Assembly (NCBI RefSeq): GCF_003330765.1
Contig: NZ_CP024903.1
Span: 1,984,001 to 2,048,000, forward strand
Length of the DNA: 64,000 nt
Reading direction: 5' to 3'
Origin: Burkholderia pyrrocinia
GTDB taxonomy: Bacteria > Pseudomonadota > Gammaproteobacteria > Burkholderiales > Burkholderiaceae
Part shown: positions 10,545 to 18,918 of the stretch, piece after piece
How positions within the stretch are numbered: the stretch's first letter is position 1
Layout: each line of letters begins with the position of its first letter
Position numbers and translations under genes: made by a program
The notes under the pieces: model-generated
Told to the model about the DNA's origin: nothing
Database searches by the model: none
Seen by the model: only the letters and a program-made list of their open reading frames with translations

Positions 10545-11261
10545 TCACCACGGCACCGTCCGCCCCAGATAGTCGAGGTATTCGAGCCCGGGGCGCGCCC
10601 GCTTCGCGATCAGCACGTCGACAAGGCTCGGCACGCTCTCGTCGATGGTCAGGCGCGCATCGGGCCCGCCCAGCTCCGTGCGGACCCAGCCGGGCGCCAT
10701 CAGCGCCATCGCGCGCGGCGTGTCGGCCTGGCGCGCCGCGAAGCTGCGCATGAACTGGTTCAGCGCGGCCTTGCTGCCGCGATAGACCTCGCGCATCCCG
10801 CTGACGTTGTTCGCGACGCTGCCCTGCCCCGACGACATCGCGCCGATCAGGCCGTCCGCAGTCACGAGATCCTGAAGCGTCTCGATCACGCGCATCGGCG
10901 CAAGTCCATTCGTGATCATCACGCGCACGAATTCGTCGGTCGTCACTTCGCCGATCGTTTCGTTCGGGTCGTTCGTCGTCCCGGCATTCACGAACAGCAT
11001 GTCGAAGCGCCTGCCCGACAGGCGCTCGCGCAGCGCGGCCAGTTGCGCCGGCTCGCAGATGTCGAGCGTCCCGATCTCGAGCCGGCCGTCGAACCGGTCG
11101 GCCAGGTCCTGCAACTTCGTGCGCCCCGATCCTTCACGCACGGTACCCGTTACATTCCAGCCCTTGTTCAGGAACACCTCCGCCATTGCGAGCCCGAGGC
11201 CGCGCGAGGCCGCGACGAGCAGGATCGTGGGTGCGTTCGGGTTCGATACAGTCGATTGCAT
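10545..11261 (-). CDS. SDR-family oxidoreductase
   Basis: This 238-residue short-chain dehydrogenase/reductase has a Rossmann fold with the glycine motif in the variant form AASRGLG (17-23). An Asn-Ala-Gly is at 92-94 and the catalytic Tyr160 and Lys164 are present (Tyr-Arg-Gly-Ser-Lys). It is of the classical cytosolic NAD(P)-dependent type, and the substrate is unknown. It is divergent from the LysR regulator at 11395, which probably controls it through the shared 134-base region. The N-terminal extension before the first strand is short. Confidence 0.8.
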   Translation of the reverse strand: MQSTVSNPNAPTILLVAASRGLGLAMAEVFLNKGWNVTGTVREGSGRTKLQDLADRFDGRLEIGTLDICEPAQLAALRERLSGRRFDMLFVNAGTTNDPNETIGEVTTDEFVRVMITNGLAPMRVIETLQDLVTADGLIGAMSSGQGSVANNVSGMREVYRGSKAALNQFMRSFAARQADTPRAMALMAPGWVRTELGGPDARLTIDESVPSLVDVLIAKRARPGLEYLDYLGRTVPW

Positions 11262-11296
11262 GGTTTCCGCCTTTGCCAGGTTTTGTCATGCGCCCA

Positions 11297-11315
11297 CTAT
11301 AGGCATGCGCTATAG
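11297..11315. promoter_or_regulatory. candidate LysR operator
   Basis: Two copies of the self-complementary hexamer CTATAG are separated by seven bases (T-N11-A geometry within), in the intergenic region between the divergent SDR and LysR genes. LysR proteins commonly bind such interrupted dyads near divergent promoters. Assignment to the neighbouring regulator is inference. Confidence 0.45.
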
Positions 11316-11394
11316 CAAGCGCCAGACGCATCAGATGCAATCCATAGTTGCATACGACGCCATGCCAAATCGTGCCCTGGCGTATCCTGTCCGC

Positions 11395-12375
11395 ATGGAA
11401 GACATCGACCTGAACCTCGTCACCGCGCTCGACGCGCTGCTGTCGGACGGCAGTGTAACCGGCGCCGCGCGCCGGCTTGGCCTGAGCACATCCGCGATGA
11501 GCCGCACGCTCACGCGGCTGCGGATTTCCACCGGCGATCAACTGCTGGTGCGCGCCGGGCGCAAGCTCGTGCCGACGCCGCACGCGGCCGCATTGCGCGA
11601 CCGCGTGCATGCGATCGCAAGCGACGCCCGCGCCGTGCTCCGACCGGCGACGGCCGACGCGGACATGGCGACGCTCGCGTCCACGTTCACCATTCGCGCG
11701 GCGGCGTCGTTCATGGAAATGCTATCCGGCCCGGTGGTCGCCGCGCTCGGCGAAGTCGCGCCGCATGTGCGCATCCGCTTCGTACCGAAGCTCGACCGCG
11801 ATCCGCAAGCGCTGCGCGACGGTACGGTCGATCTGGAAATCGGCAAGCGCGGCGACGACGCGCCGGAGTTGCACACGCGCATGCTCTTTCACGACTGGCA
11901 CGTCGCGGTGGCGCGCAGCGGGCATCCGCTGTTCGCGTCGGCCAGGATCACGCCCGCGCGCTATGCGGCCTGCAGCCACGTCATCGCATCGCAGCTCGGC
12001 GATTTCAGCGGGCCGGCGGACGATTCGACCGACAGGCCCGGCTCGCGCCACACCGTGCGCGTCGTCGTCCCCGGCTACCCCGATGCGATGCGCGTCGCGG
12101 CCAGCACCGACCTGATCGCGCTGGTGCCGCGCTCGAGCCTCGGCAACGCGCTCTCGCCAGGGCTCGCGGAGGCCCTCGGGCTGCGCAGCTTCGAGATCCC
12201 GGTCCGCCTGCCGGCGATCCTCGTCTCTGCGCTGTGGCATCCGCGCATGCATGGCGACCCTGTCCATCGCCGCCTGCGCGATGCGGTCATTGCCGTCTGC
12301 CAGCGCGCGTATCCGGAGTCCCGCGCGCCGCGCACACCGGCGCGCCGCCGCGCGGGAACACGCGCGGCCGGCTGA
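11395..12375 (+). CDS. LysR-family transcriptional regulator
   Basis: This 326-residue regulator has an N-terminal winged helix-turn-helix (residues about 3-62: Leu-Asn-Leu-Val-Thr-Ala-Leu, Gly-Ala-Ala-Arg-Arg-Leu, Ser-Ala-Met-Ser-Arg-Thr-Leu). A periplasmic-binding-protein-like effector domain follows. The start ATG at 11395 gives the usual Met-Glu-Asp-Ile-Asp-Leu-Asn-Leu beginning. An ATG 33 bases upstream (11362) is a possible alternative. The C-terminus ends in an Arg/Ala-rich tail of about 25 residues that looks disordered. It is divergent from the SDR gene at 10545 and is likely its regulator. Confidence 0.85.
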   Translation: MEDIDLNLVTALDALLSDGSVTGAARRLGLSTSAMSRTLTRLRISTGDQLLVRAGRKLVPTPHAAALRDRVHAIASDARAVLRPATADADMATLASTFTIRAAASFMEMLSGPVVAALGEVAPHVRIRFVPKLDRDPQALRDGTVDLEIGKRGDDAPELHTRMLFHDWHVAVARSGHPLFASARITPARYAACSHVIASQLGDFSGPADDSTDRPGSRHTVRVVVPGYPDAMRVAASTDLIALVPRSSLGNALSPGLAEALGLRSFEIPVRLPAILVSALWHPRMHGDPVHRRLRDAVIAVCQRAYPESRAPRTPARRRAGTRAAG

Positions 12376-12418
12376 CGCCGCGCGGGCAGCCGAAGCCGGC
12401 CCGCACGCCGCGCGCGGC

Positions 12419-13156
12419 TCAGACCAATCGGCCGCCTCCGTCGATGTGCAGGATTGCGGCATTCATGAAGCCGTTGCCCAGCAGGAACGCAATCGCTTCC
12501 CCGACTTCGTCGGCGCGGCCGACGCGGCCGCCAGGCAGGGCCGAGGCGGCCCCCGTGAGGATCGCGTCGCGCGCTTCCGGGCCGAACGCGTCGTACAGCG
12601 GCGTCTCGACGAAGCCGGGCGCGACGACGTTGACGCGAATCGGCTTCAGTTCCAGCGCGAGCGACTGCGCCAGCGCTTCGACGCCGCGTACGGCAGCGGC
12701 AATGACGGACGTGCCCTGCGCGGACGGACGATCCGACAACTGCCCGCCGGTCAGCACGATCGAGCCGGTCGCGAGCATCAGCGGCAACGCGGCCCGGATC
12801 GCGTAGACCGGCCCGGCGATACGCTCCTGTAGCGCGGCGAGCAGATGATCGGGGTCGGTCTCGTTCAGCTTGCCGGCAATGAAGCGGCCAGCCGTGACGA
12901 CCAGGTGATCGACGCGCGTCATCGTGTCGAATACGGCCTGCACCGCGTGCCGGTCCGCGATGTCGGCCACCGCGATGCGCGCGCCGCCGATCGCCTGCGC
13001 GGCGGCCTCGAGCTTCGCGCGTGTCCGGCCGACCAGCGTGACGCGGGCGCCCCTCGCCTTCGCGGCGGCCGCGGCCGCGAGGCCGATTCCGGAGCTCGCG
13101 CCAAATATCACGACGTGCATACCGTCCAGTGTCGAAGATTGCATTGCCTCGTTCAT
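12419..13156 (-). CDS. SDR-family protein lacking the catalytic Tyr/Lys
   Basis: This 245-residue Rossmann-fold protein has a perfect GASSGIG cofactor motif at 19-25, so it should bind NAD(P). The C-terminal Val-Asn-Val-Val-Ala-Pro-Gly-Phe-Val-Glu-Thr-Pro and Ile-Asp-Gly-Gly-Gly motifs of SDRs are intact. At the positions of the catalytic Tyr-x3-Lys it has Ile152 and Val156. This matches a known aberrant SDR subgroup, so it is probably not a sequencing error, but classical hydride transfer is doubtful. It is divergent from the LysR gene at 13260, which likely controls it. Confidence 0.8.
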   Translation of the reverse strand: MNEAMQSSTLDGMHVVIFGASSGIGLAAAAAAKARGARVTLVGRTRAKLEAAAQAIGGARIAVADIADRHAVQAVFDTMTRVDHLVVTAGRFIAGKLNETDPDHLLAALQERIAGPVYAIRAALPLMLATGSIVLTGGQLSDRPSAQGTSVIAAAVRGVEALAQSLALELKPIRVNVVAPGFVETPLYDAFGPEARDAILTGAASALPGGRVGRADEVGEAIAFLLGNGFMNAAILHIDGGGRLV

Positions 13157-13259
13157 GTCGACTCCTCATCCGGGATTGAAGGTTCGCGAACGTTAGGTCA
13201 TTCTCTATTGCACCGGAACGTGGGAGACTTGAATAAGGTTCATGCCATAAAGGAATCAG

Positions 13260-14204
13260 ATGGATTCGCTGCGATCCATGCGCGTGTTTGTCCGCGCCAT
13301 CGAGCTGGGCAATTTTTCGGCGGTCGCTCGCGAGGAAGGCACCGGCCAGCCGACGATCAGCAAGATCGTCGCCGCGTTCGAAAAGGAACTGGGCGTTCGC
13401 CTGCTCGAGCGCTCGACGACGAGTCTCGCGCCGACCGACGAAGGCCGCCGGTTCTACGACCGCTGCAAGCGCGTGATCGACGAATATGCGAGCGCGGTGG
13501 CCGAGGTGCGCGGGCAAACGCTGCGGCCGGTCGGCAAGCTGGTCGTCAACGCGCCGCTGGGGCTGGGCGAGCTGAAGCTGAACGCGCTCGTGCTCGAATT
13601 CCTCGCCGCGTGGCCGGAGATCGACGTCGAACTGCACCTGACCGATCGCGTGATCGATCTGGTCGAGGAAGGCGTCGATGTCGCCATTCGCCTCGGCCAC
13701 GTGCTGCCGCCGGATGTCGTCGCACGCCACATCGCGTCGTCGCCGCGCCTGCTGGTGGCCACGCCAGCGTATGTGTCGCAGGCACCGCGGATCCGCCGGC
13801 CGGAAGACCTGGCGAGGCACCCGTATGTCGGCTACGCGCGCGCGGGCATCGGAAGCGAACTGGCATTCGCCCGGGGCGACGACCAGGTCGCCGTTCCGGT
13901 GCGCGGCCGGTACCGCGTGAACAGCTCGATCGCACTGCGGGAATGCTTCCTGGCCGGGAACGCGGTGGGCAGCGCGCCGGCGTGGCTCGTTCAGGATCTG
14001 ATCGACGCCGGGCAGCTCGTCCGGTTGCTGCCGAAGTGGGACATGGTTCCGCCGCATGCCCTGCACCTCGTGTATGCGTCACGCCGTTACCTGCCGCTCA
14101 GGACCCGCACTTTCCTGCAGTTCATGGAACAGCGGATTCCCGAACTGCCCGGCTTCAGCGCGACCGCGACCACCACCACCGTCGCGACGCGCCAGGCCCG
14201 CTGA
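13260..14204 (+). CDS. LysR-family transcriptional regulator
   Basis: This is a 314-residue LysR protein of the CrgA/DmlR-like branch. The N-terminus Met-Asp-Ser-Leu-Arg-Ser-Met-Arg-Val-Phe begins the winged helix. Gln-Pro-Thr-Ile-Ser-Lys forms the recognition helix and Leu-Leu-Glu-Arg-Ser-Thr follows. The effector domain occupies about residues 90-295. An AAAGGA ribosome site lies 5 bases before the ATG. It is divergently arranged with the aberrant SDR gene. A GTTCGCGAAC palindrome at 13182-13191 in the shared 103-base promoter region may be its site. Confidence 0.85.
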   Translation: MDSLRSMRVFVRAIELGNFSAVAREEGTGQPTISKIVAAFEKELGVRLLERSTTSLAPTDEGRRFYDRCKRVIDEYASAVAEVRGQTLRPVGKLVVNAPLGLGELKLNALVLEFLAAWPEIDVELHLTDRVIDLVEEGVDVAIRLGHVLPPDVVARHIASSPRLLVATPAYVSQAPRIRRPEDLARHPYVGYARAGIGSELAFARGDDQVAVPVRGRYRVNSSIALRECFLAGNAVGSAPAWLVQDLIDAGQLVRLLPKWDMVPPHALHLVYASRRYLPLRTRTFLQFMEQRIPELPGFSATATTTTVATRQAR

Positions 14205-14355
14205 TCGACGGGCGCCGCAATCACGGCAGGCCTGGTACCGATCCGCCGCCGTTTCCCCGCTCCGTCGAATCCCGGCCATTGCCGCGCGCCCCGGCGGCGT
14301 CGGCGGGCCCTTCGGCTAAAATGCCGCACTTTCCACCTTGTCCGGCCCGCTCGCC

Positions 14356-15744
14356 ATGCACCCCACCTCCTCCGCCCAACCCGCCGCCCACGGCGCCGAC
14401 GCCGCAGAATCGGCCCGCGACCTCGTCTACGGCCCGAACGACCGGCCGGCGCCGATGGTCGCCTTCGTCGCCGCGCTGCAGCACCTGCTGGCAATCATCG
14501 TGCCGATCGTCACGCCCGGCCTGCTGATCTGCCAGGCGCTCGGCGTGTCCAGCCGCGATACGACCCTTATCGTGTCGATGTCGCTGGTGATTTCCGGCAT
14601 CGCCACCTTCGTCCAGTGCAAGCGCTTCGGCCCGCTGGGCGCCGGCCTGCTGATCGTCCAGGGCACCAGCTTCAACTTCGTCGGCCCGCTGATCGCCGGC
14701 GGCAGCCTGATGGTCAAGCAAGGCACGCCGGTCGAGACCGTGATGGCCGCGATCTTCGGCGTCGTCATTGGCGGGTCGTTCGTCGAGATGGGCGTGTCGC
14801 GCATCCTGCCGTTCGTGAAGCGCCTGATCACGCCGCTCGTCACCGGCATCGTCGTGCTGCTGATCGGCCTCACGCTGATCAAGGTCGGCCTCATCAGCAT
14901 GGGCGGCGGCTATGGCGCGATGGCCAAGGGCACGTTCGCGAGTGCCGAGAACCTGACGCTGTCGGGCCTCGTGCTCGGCACGATCATCCTGCTGAACCGC
15001 GTGCCGATCGTCTGGGTGCGCAGCACCGCGCTCGTCATCGCGCTCGTGATCGGCTACCTCGCGGCCGCGTTCCTCGGCCGCCTCGACTTCACCGGCATGC
15101 ACCAGGCCGCGCTGTTCCAGGTTCCGACGCCGCTGCACTTCGGCATCGGCTTCTCGTGGTCGCTGTTCGTGCCGATGCTGATCATCTACCTCGTCACGTC
15201 GCTCGAAGCGATCGGCGACGTCACGGCCACCAGCAAGATCTCGAACGAGCCGGTCGAAGGGCCGGTGTGGATGCAACGAATCAAGGGCGGCGTGCTCGTC
15301 AACGGCGCAAACTCGCTGCTGGCCGGCGTATTCAATACGTTCCCGAGCTCCGTGTTCGCGCAGAACAACGGCGTGATCCAGATCACCGGCGTCGCGAGCC
15401 GCTACGTCGGCATCTGGATCGCGGGAATGCTCGTGGTGCTCGGCCTGTTCCCGGTCGTCGCCGGCGTGCTGCAGGCCGTGCCGGAACCCGTGCTCGGCGG
15501 TGCGGCGATGGTGATGTTTGGCGCAGTGGCCGCATCGGGCATCAACATCCTCGCGGGTGTCCCGCTCGACCGTCGCGCGCTGCTGATCATCGCGGTGTCG
15601 CTGGCGCTCGGCCTCGGCGTGTCGCAGGTGCCGGACATTCTCAACAGCCTGCCGCACGCGCTGAAGAACGTGCTGGAATCGGGCGTCGCGACGGGCGGCA
15701 TCTGTGCGCTCGTGATGAACTGGTTCCTGCCGGAAAAGAAGTAA
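14356..15744 (+). CDS. NCS2-family nucleobase permease (xanthine/uracil type)
   Basis: This is a 462-residue inner-membrane transporter with about fourteen helices, a member of the nucleobase:cation symporter-2 family (UraA/XanQ/UapA). Supporting motifs are the Gln-His-Leu-Leu-Ala near the first helix, the Gln-Gly-Thr-Ser-Phe-Asn-Phe segment, Thr-Ser-Leu-Glu-Ala-Ile-Gly-Asp in helix 8 and Gln-Asn-Asn-Gly-Val-Ile-Gln in helix 10. The Gln-Asn-Asn-Gly pattern favours xanthine or urate over uracil, but specificity is uncertain. The ATG at 14356 is preferred over a TTG 18 bases earlier. It is a single gene followed by a hairpin. Confidence 0.85.
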   Translation: MHPTSSAQPAAHGADAAESARDLVYGPNDRPAPMVAFVAALQHLLAIIVPIVTPGLLICQALGVSSRDTTLIVSMSLVISGIATFVQCKRFGPLGAGLLIVQGTSFNFVGPLIAGGSLMVKQGTPVETVMAAIFGVVIGGSFVEMGVSRILPFVKRLITPLVTGIVVLLIGLTLIKVGLISMGGGYGAMAKGTFASAENLTLSGLVLGTIILLNRVPIVWVRSTALVIALVIGYLAAAFLGRLDFTGMHQAALFQVPTPLHFGIGFSWSLFVPMLIIYLVTSLEAIGDVTATSKISNEPVEGPVWMQRIKGGVLVNGANSLLAGVFNTFPSSVFAQNNGVIQITGVASRYVGIWIAGMLVVLGLFPVVAGVLQAVPEPVLGGAAMVMFGAVAASGINILAGVPLDRRALLIIAVSLALGLGVSQVPDILNSLPHALKNVLESGVATGGICALVMNWFLPEKK

Positions 15745-15759
15745 CGGTGCGAACCGCAT

Positions 15760-15792
15760 GACGACGCGGTGCGCCTGACGGGCCGCGTCGTC
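15760..15792 (+). terminator. putative transcription terminator
   Basis: A ten-base perfect stem (GACGACGCGG with CCGCGTCGTC) encloses a 13-base loop, starting 16 bases after the permease stop codon. No T-run follows, so it may be a weak or Rho-assisted terminator or only an RNA-stabilising hairpin. Confidence 0.4.
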
Positions 15793-15838
15793 GTAATACC
15801 GGCTTGGCCGCGCGCACCATGATGGTTAGAATTGCTTC

Positions 15839-16264
15839 ATGTCCCAAGCACCTGACTCCACGATTCCCGACGAAACCAGCACCGTACTGATCAAGGAACG
15901 GGCTACCGTCGTCTGCTACCGCGACGAGCAAGTGTTGCTCGTGGCGCGTGCGTCGTCGCGCTGGGCCCTTCCCGGCGGCACGATAAAGCGCGGGGAAACG
16001 CCGCTCGAAGCCGCGCATCGCGAGTTATGCGAAGAAACCGGCATCACCGGCCAGCATCTCGTTTACTCGATGCAGTTCACCGGGCTCGCGAAGATCCATC
16101 ACGTGTTCTTTGCGGAAGTCGGCCCGGACGAGACGCCGCAGGCGAACAACGAGATCGAGAAATGCAAGTGGTTTCCCATCGACGGCGTCGACGGATTGCG
16201 CGCGAGCATCCCGACGAAGCGAATCGTCGAACTCGTCTATCACCACGAAATCCGCAAGGTGTAG
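15839..16264 (+). CDS. NUDIX hydrolase
   Basis: This 141-residue protein contains a complete NUDIX box beginning Gly-Gly-Thr-Ile-Lys-Arg-Gly-Glu and ending Arg-Glu-Leu-Cys-Glu-Glu-Thr-Gly (about residues 47-69). The box coordinates Mg2+ for hydrolysis of a nucleoside diphosphate linked to another moiety. The remainder is a single NUDIX fold with no extra domain, so the substrate is not predictable. It is a single gene with no evident operon partner. Confidence 0.85.
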   Translation: MSQAPDSTIPDETSTVLIKERATVVCYRDEQVLLVARASSRWALPGGTIKRGETPLEAAHRELCEETGITGQHLVYSMQFTGLAKIHHVFFAEVGPDETPQANNEIEKCKWFPIDGVDGLRASIPTKRIVELVYHHEIRKV

Positions 16265-16365
16265 CGTCCGGGATCCCGTGCGACTCGTGCGCATCGAGGG
16301 CGAGCACGCTCATGAGCCGTCGGCCGGCTCAAGTCGTTTTTCGTGGATCAGCGACGCGCAAACGC

Positions 16366-16578
16366 TCAGTGCATGCGCTTTCTTCGTAATTCGTGCATGG
16401 AATAAACGACCAGGAAGATGCCCAGCATCGCGGCACCGGATGCCATGAAGTCGTTTGCGTTTCCCGAGCTGTGCAAGGACGTCGGGAAGATGCCGAGACC
16501 CAATCCTGCGACCGCAAGAAGCAATCCTGCAGCCACGCCCCAGATCGGTCCGGCGGTCTTTTCGATTTTATTTTTCAT
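16366..16578 (-). CDS. small two-helix membrane protein
   Basis: This is a 70-residue hypothetical protein with two hydrophobic segments (about residues 13-32 and 43-60), separated by a short polar loop and closed by a basic Arg-Arg-Lys-Arg tail. A topology with both ends in the cytoplasm is likely. The ATG at 16578 gives a Lys-rich N-terminus suited to membrane insertion. Longer in-frame starts exist upstream but have no better ribosome site. I do not recognise the family. Confidence 0.5.
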   Translation of the reverse strand: MKNKIEKTAGPIWGVAAGLLLAVAGLGLGIFPTSLHSSGNANDFMASGAAMLGIFLVVYSMHELRRKRMH

Positions 16579-16896
16579 ACAGCACCCGTCTACAGTCATT
16601 ACCTGGCCGGTATCGGCAAAAAGCGCCGCGCCTACCGCCAGTAACGCCACTATAGCCGGGAAATAATTCGCAAGATTTTAGTGTTTTTCCCGATCAAGTT
16701 TTGTCGATCGCGACTGCGGTACAGAGCCGGTATAGACGTCTGAACCTGCCGGTGTACTCATTATTTCTCCGGCCCTCATGCTCGGGATTCGGCAGGCTGT
16801 AAATCGGCACGTCGCCTGCCTTCGTCCTGCTTCCTCAAGGACGTCCGCCGCCACCGGACGTGAAGCGGCGATGCGCCGCGGCGCCACCGGCGCGCA

Positions 16897-17517
16897 CTAC
16901 GCGCCCTTCTTGTCCAGCAGCGCCTGGTACTTCTGCAGGCTCTCGTCGATCTTGTCGAGCGCGATGCTCGCGGCCTCCCCTTCGATCGCCTCTGCGGCAC
17001 CCGCGACGATCGCCGCAGTCGCGACGAACAGGTCCGTCAACAGCAGGCCCATCGCATCCATCGCCATCCCGGGCACGTTCTCGTCGATGGTCTTCTGCGC
17101 CAGATCCTTCATCAGCACGCTCTTGCCCGCGATCGCCAGCGACGTCGACGCCTCGAAGTAGTTGGCCGCCGCCTGCGCGACCAGGCCGCCCGCCTGCGTG
17201 ATCATCATGTTCGGGCCGACGGCGATTTGCGTCGTCGCGTAGGACGCAGCCTCCGCGTTGATCGCCTGCACGGTCTGCAGCGCCAGGCTGCCGGACCCGG
17301 CCGCATCCGCGATCTGGTTCGGCGCCTTCAGCGCATCGGTGAGCCTGCGCAACCGGTTGACCGGCCATGCGCGCGCGCCGGCCTTCGACGCCGCGGTGTG
17401 CGGCGCGACATCGGCCGGCGTCGTTGCTTCGGCGGCGGCGTCTGCGGCGTCTGCGGCATCGCTCGGCGTCTGCGGCGCGCCGTCGCCGCGTCCGCCCAAA
17501 AGGCCTTTCATGTTCAT
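16897..17517 (-). CDS. R-body locus hypothetical protein
   Basis: This is a 206-residue protein with a Gly-rich start and a low-complexity Asp/Ala stretch at about 20-45. A long helical Ala-rich region follows (about 75-200) with small-residue heptads. It ends in a charged Lys-Tyr-Gln-Ala-Leu-Leu-Asp-Lys-Lys segment. The composition is similar to R-body proteins, but the RebB signature is absent. It lies 29 bases downstream of a RebB-family gene and 437 bases from the ECF sigma gene on the same strand, so all three are probably co-transcribed. A structural or assembly role in the R-body is inferred from position only. Confidence 0.65.
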   Translation of the reverse strand: MNMKGLLGGRGDGAPQTPSDAADAADAAAEATTPADVAPHTAASKAGARAWPVNRLRRLTDALKAPNQIADAAGSGSLALQTVQAINAEAASYATTQIAVGPNMMITQAGGLVAQAAANYFEASTSLAIAGKSVLMKDLAQKTIDENVPGMAMDAMGLLLTDLFVATAAIVAGAAEAIEGEAASIALDKIDESLQKYQALLDKKGA

Positions 17518-17546
17518 GATTCAGGTATCCCGAGAGTCATCGCGTC

Positions 17547-17840
17547 CTAATGCGTGGAACCCGTCTGCGGCCCGCCCGTCGCTGCAGGCAACGCGCCGCC
17601 CGATGCGCCCTTCGGCGACGCTTCGACGGACAGGATCATGGCCACCGCCTTCGACACGACGGCGTTCGAAATCTGGTTCAGCGCCGCCTGCTGCTGGGTC
17701 ATGTTCTGCGCCGAGATGCCGACGGCCTGGCTGAACATCTGGTAAAGCATGCCCAGCGCCTGGGCCGGGGATCCCGCGACGACGTTGACATTGGTCTGCG
17801 TCAGCGCGTCGGTAACCTGCTCATTGACTTTGTCTGCCAC
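17547..17840 (-). CDS. RebB-family R-body protein
   Basis: This 97-residue protein carries the RebB family signature at the N-terminus (Val-Thr-Asp-Ala-Leu-Thr-Gln-Thr-Asn-Val-Asn-Val-Val), then Ala-Leu-Gly-Met-Leu-Tyr-Gln and a helical Gln/Asn/Ala-rich region. R-bodies are large protein ribbons built from small Reb proteins. They can extend rapidly and were first described in Caedibacter. The start is a GTG with AGGAGG four bases upstream. It lies between the ECF sigma gene and the 206-residue protein gene. The Pro/Gly-rich tail (last 25 residues) is probably flexible. Confidence 0.85.
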   Translation of the reverse strand: MADKVNEQVTDALTQTNVNVVAGSPAQALGMLYQMFSQAVGISAQNMTQQQAALNQISNAVVSKAVAMILSVEASPKGASGGALPAATGGPQTGSTH

Positions 17841-17953
17841 GAGGCCTCCTCGGATCTCGGCTCCGGCATGCGATTGAAGGAACGGCGGGCCGGCAGGCCA
17901 TCGACGCCGCGCATGCCGTTAGGAACGCTGCGTGCCCGCGTTCGTGAACGCGC

Positions 17954-18511
17954 TCAGGCGAGTTCCTCGCGCAACTTCTTGCGCAGCAGCTCGACGCGCT
18001 TTCTGGCAAGCGGCTCGTTGATCCCGAGCGTCGCCGCGATGTACAGATAGGGCCGGTCCTCCTCGAACTTCAGCGTGAACAGCATCTGCTGCTGCTGCGG
18101 GAGCGCGGACAGCGCCTGCTCGAGACGCAGCAGCTGCTGCCGGAGCAGTAGTTGCTGCTCCACCGACGGTGCATGGCCAGCCAGCTCGACGGTGTGATCG
18201 TCGTCCCAGCCCGAGTCGAATTCGAGCATGCCGTTTTCGCGGAGACGGCGGCGCGCGCCATCGAGGAACGCGTGGTTCAGCGCCAGAAAGAGAAAGCCGG
18301 CCAGGTTCCGAACACGCTCGGGCGAACGCTGCAGGTAAATGTGGACCTTGAGTGCGGTATCGGAGAGCAGTTCGTCGGCACGGTGAATATCGCCCTTGCA
18401 CAACAGGCGCGCGCGGCGCCGCAATTTCCCCTGCATTTCCCGCCACGTGCGATCGAGCTGCTGCGCCGGTGACTCAGGCGTCGGGGCAGCGTGCTGGTTC
18501 GAGGTTGTCAT
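17954..18511 (-). CDS. ECF-type sigma-70 factor
   Basis: This is a 185-residue RNA polymerase sigma factor with region 2 at about 25-95 (Arg-Ala-Arg-Leu-Leu, Ala-Asp-Glu-Leu-Leu-Ser-Asp-Thr-Ala, Phe-Leu-Phe-Leu-Ala-Leu-Asn-His-Ala-Phe). Region 4 is at about 125-180 (Leu-Ser-Ala-Leu-Pro, Phe-Thr-Leu-Lys-Phe-Glu, Ala-Arg-Lys-Arg-Val-Glu-Leu-Leu-Arg-Lys-Lys). No anti-sigma gene is adjacent. It is transcribed towards the RebB and 206-residue genes and divergently from the Crp-like gene, so it likely directs R-body gene expression. Its target promoter cannot be recognised here. Confidence 0.8.
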   Translation of the reverse strand: MTTSNQHAAPTPESPAQQLDRTWREMQGKLRRRARLLCKGDIHRADELLSDTALKVHIYLQRSPERVRNLAGFLFLALNHAFLDGARRRLRENGMLEFDSGWDDDHTVELAGHAPSVEQQLLLRQQLLRLEQALSALPQQQQMLFTLKFEEDRPYLYIAATLGINEPLARKRVELLRKKLREELA

Positions 18512-18918
18512 CCCGTGCCTTCCTTTTTCATGGAAAACACAGAATCGATTCGATGCCGCGAATGGCGCTGTTACCCGCGTAACACCGTTATTACGATAAT
18601 CGGTTTCGGTAAATTTTCTTGATTATTATTACGGAAATTTTTAAACCCCCGGCATAGCCCAAACCGTCGTTTCAGGCGCGCCGCCGGACGTGAATAACGG
18701 CATCGCGATGAAAAAGAACGACTGCAGCCGCGATGCGTTCGCGCGCCGGCACGCGGCTATCCTTGTCGATCGACCAAGCGTCCTTGCCGCCGAAGTGCCG
18801 CCATATGCGGACTGCTTGCCGATTATTTCGCCATCTTCATTATTCATTTTTCACGCAGTGCCAAAGGCAGCGTTTTTCGCTAGGTGGCCGCATCGTCAAA
18901 CAACCTCGCGCGGAAACC
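18512..18918. promoter_or_regulatory. AT-rich divergent promoter region (ECF sigma / Crp-like)
   Basis: This 407-base stretch between the ECF sigma gene and the Crp-like gene has no convincing gene. Bases 18585-18650 are strikingly AT-rich compared with the rest of the locus. They hold several T- and A-runs suited to promoters on either strand and to silencing by H-NS-like proteins. No perfect FNR or sigma-54 site was found. Confidence 0.4.
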
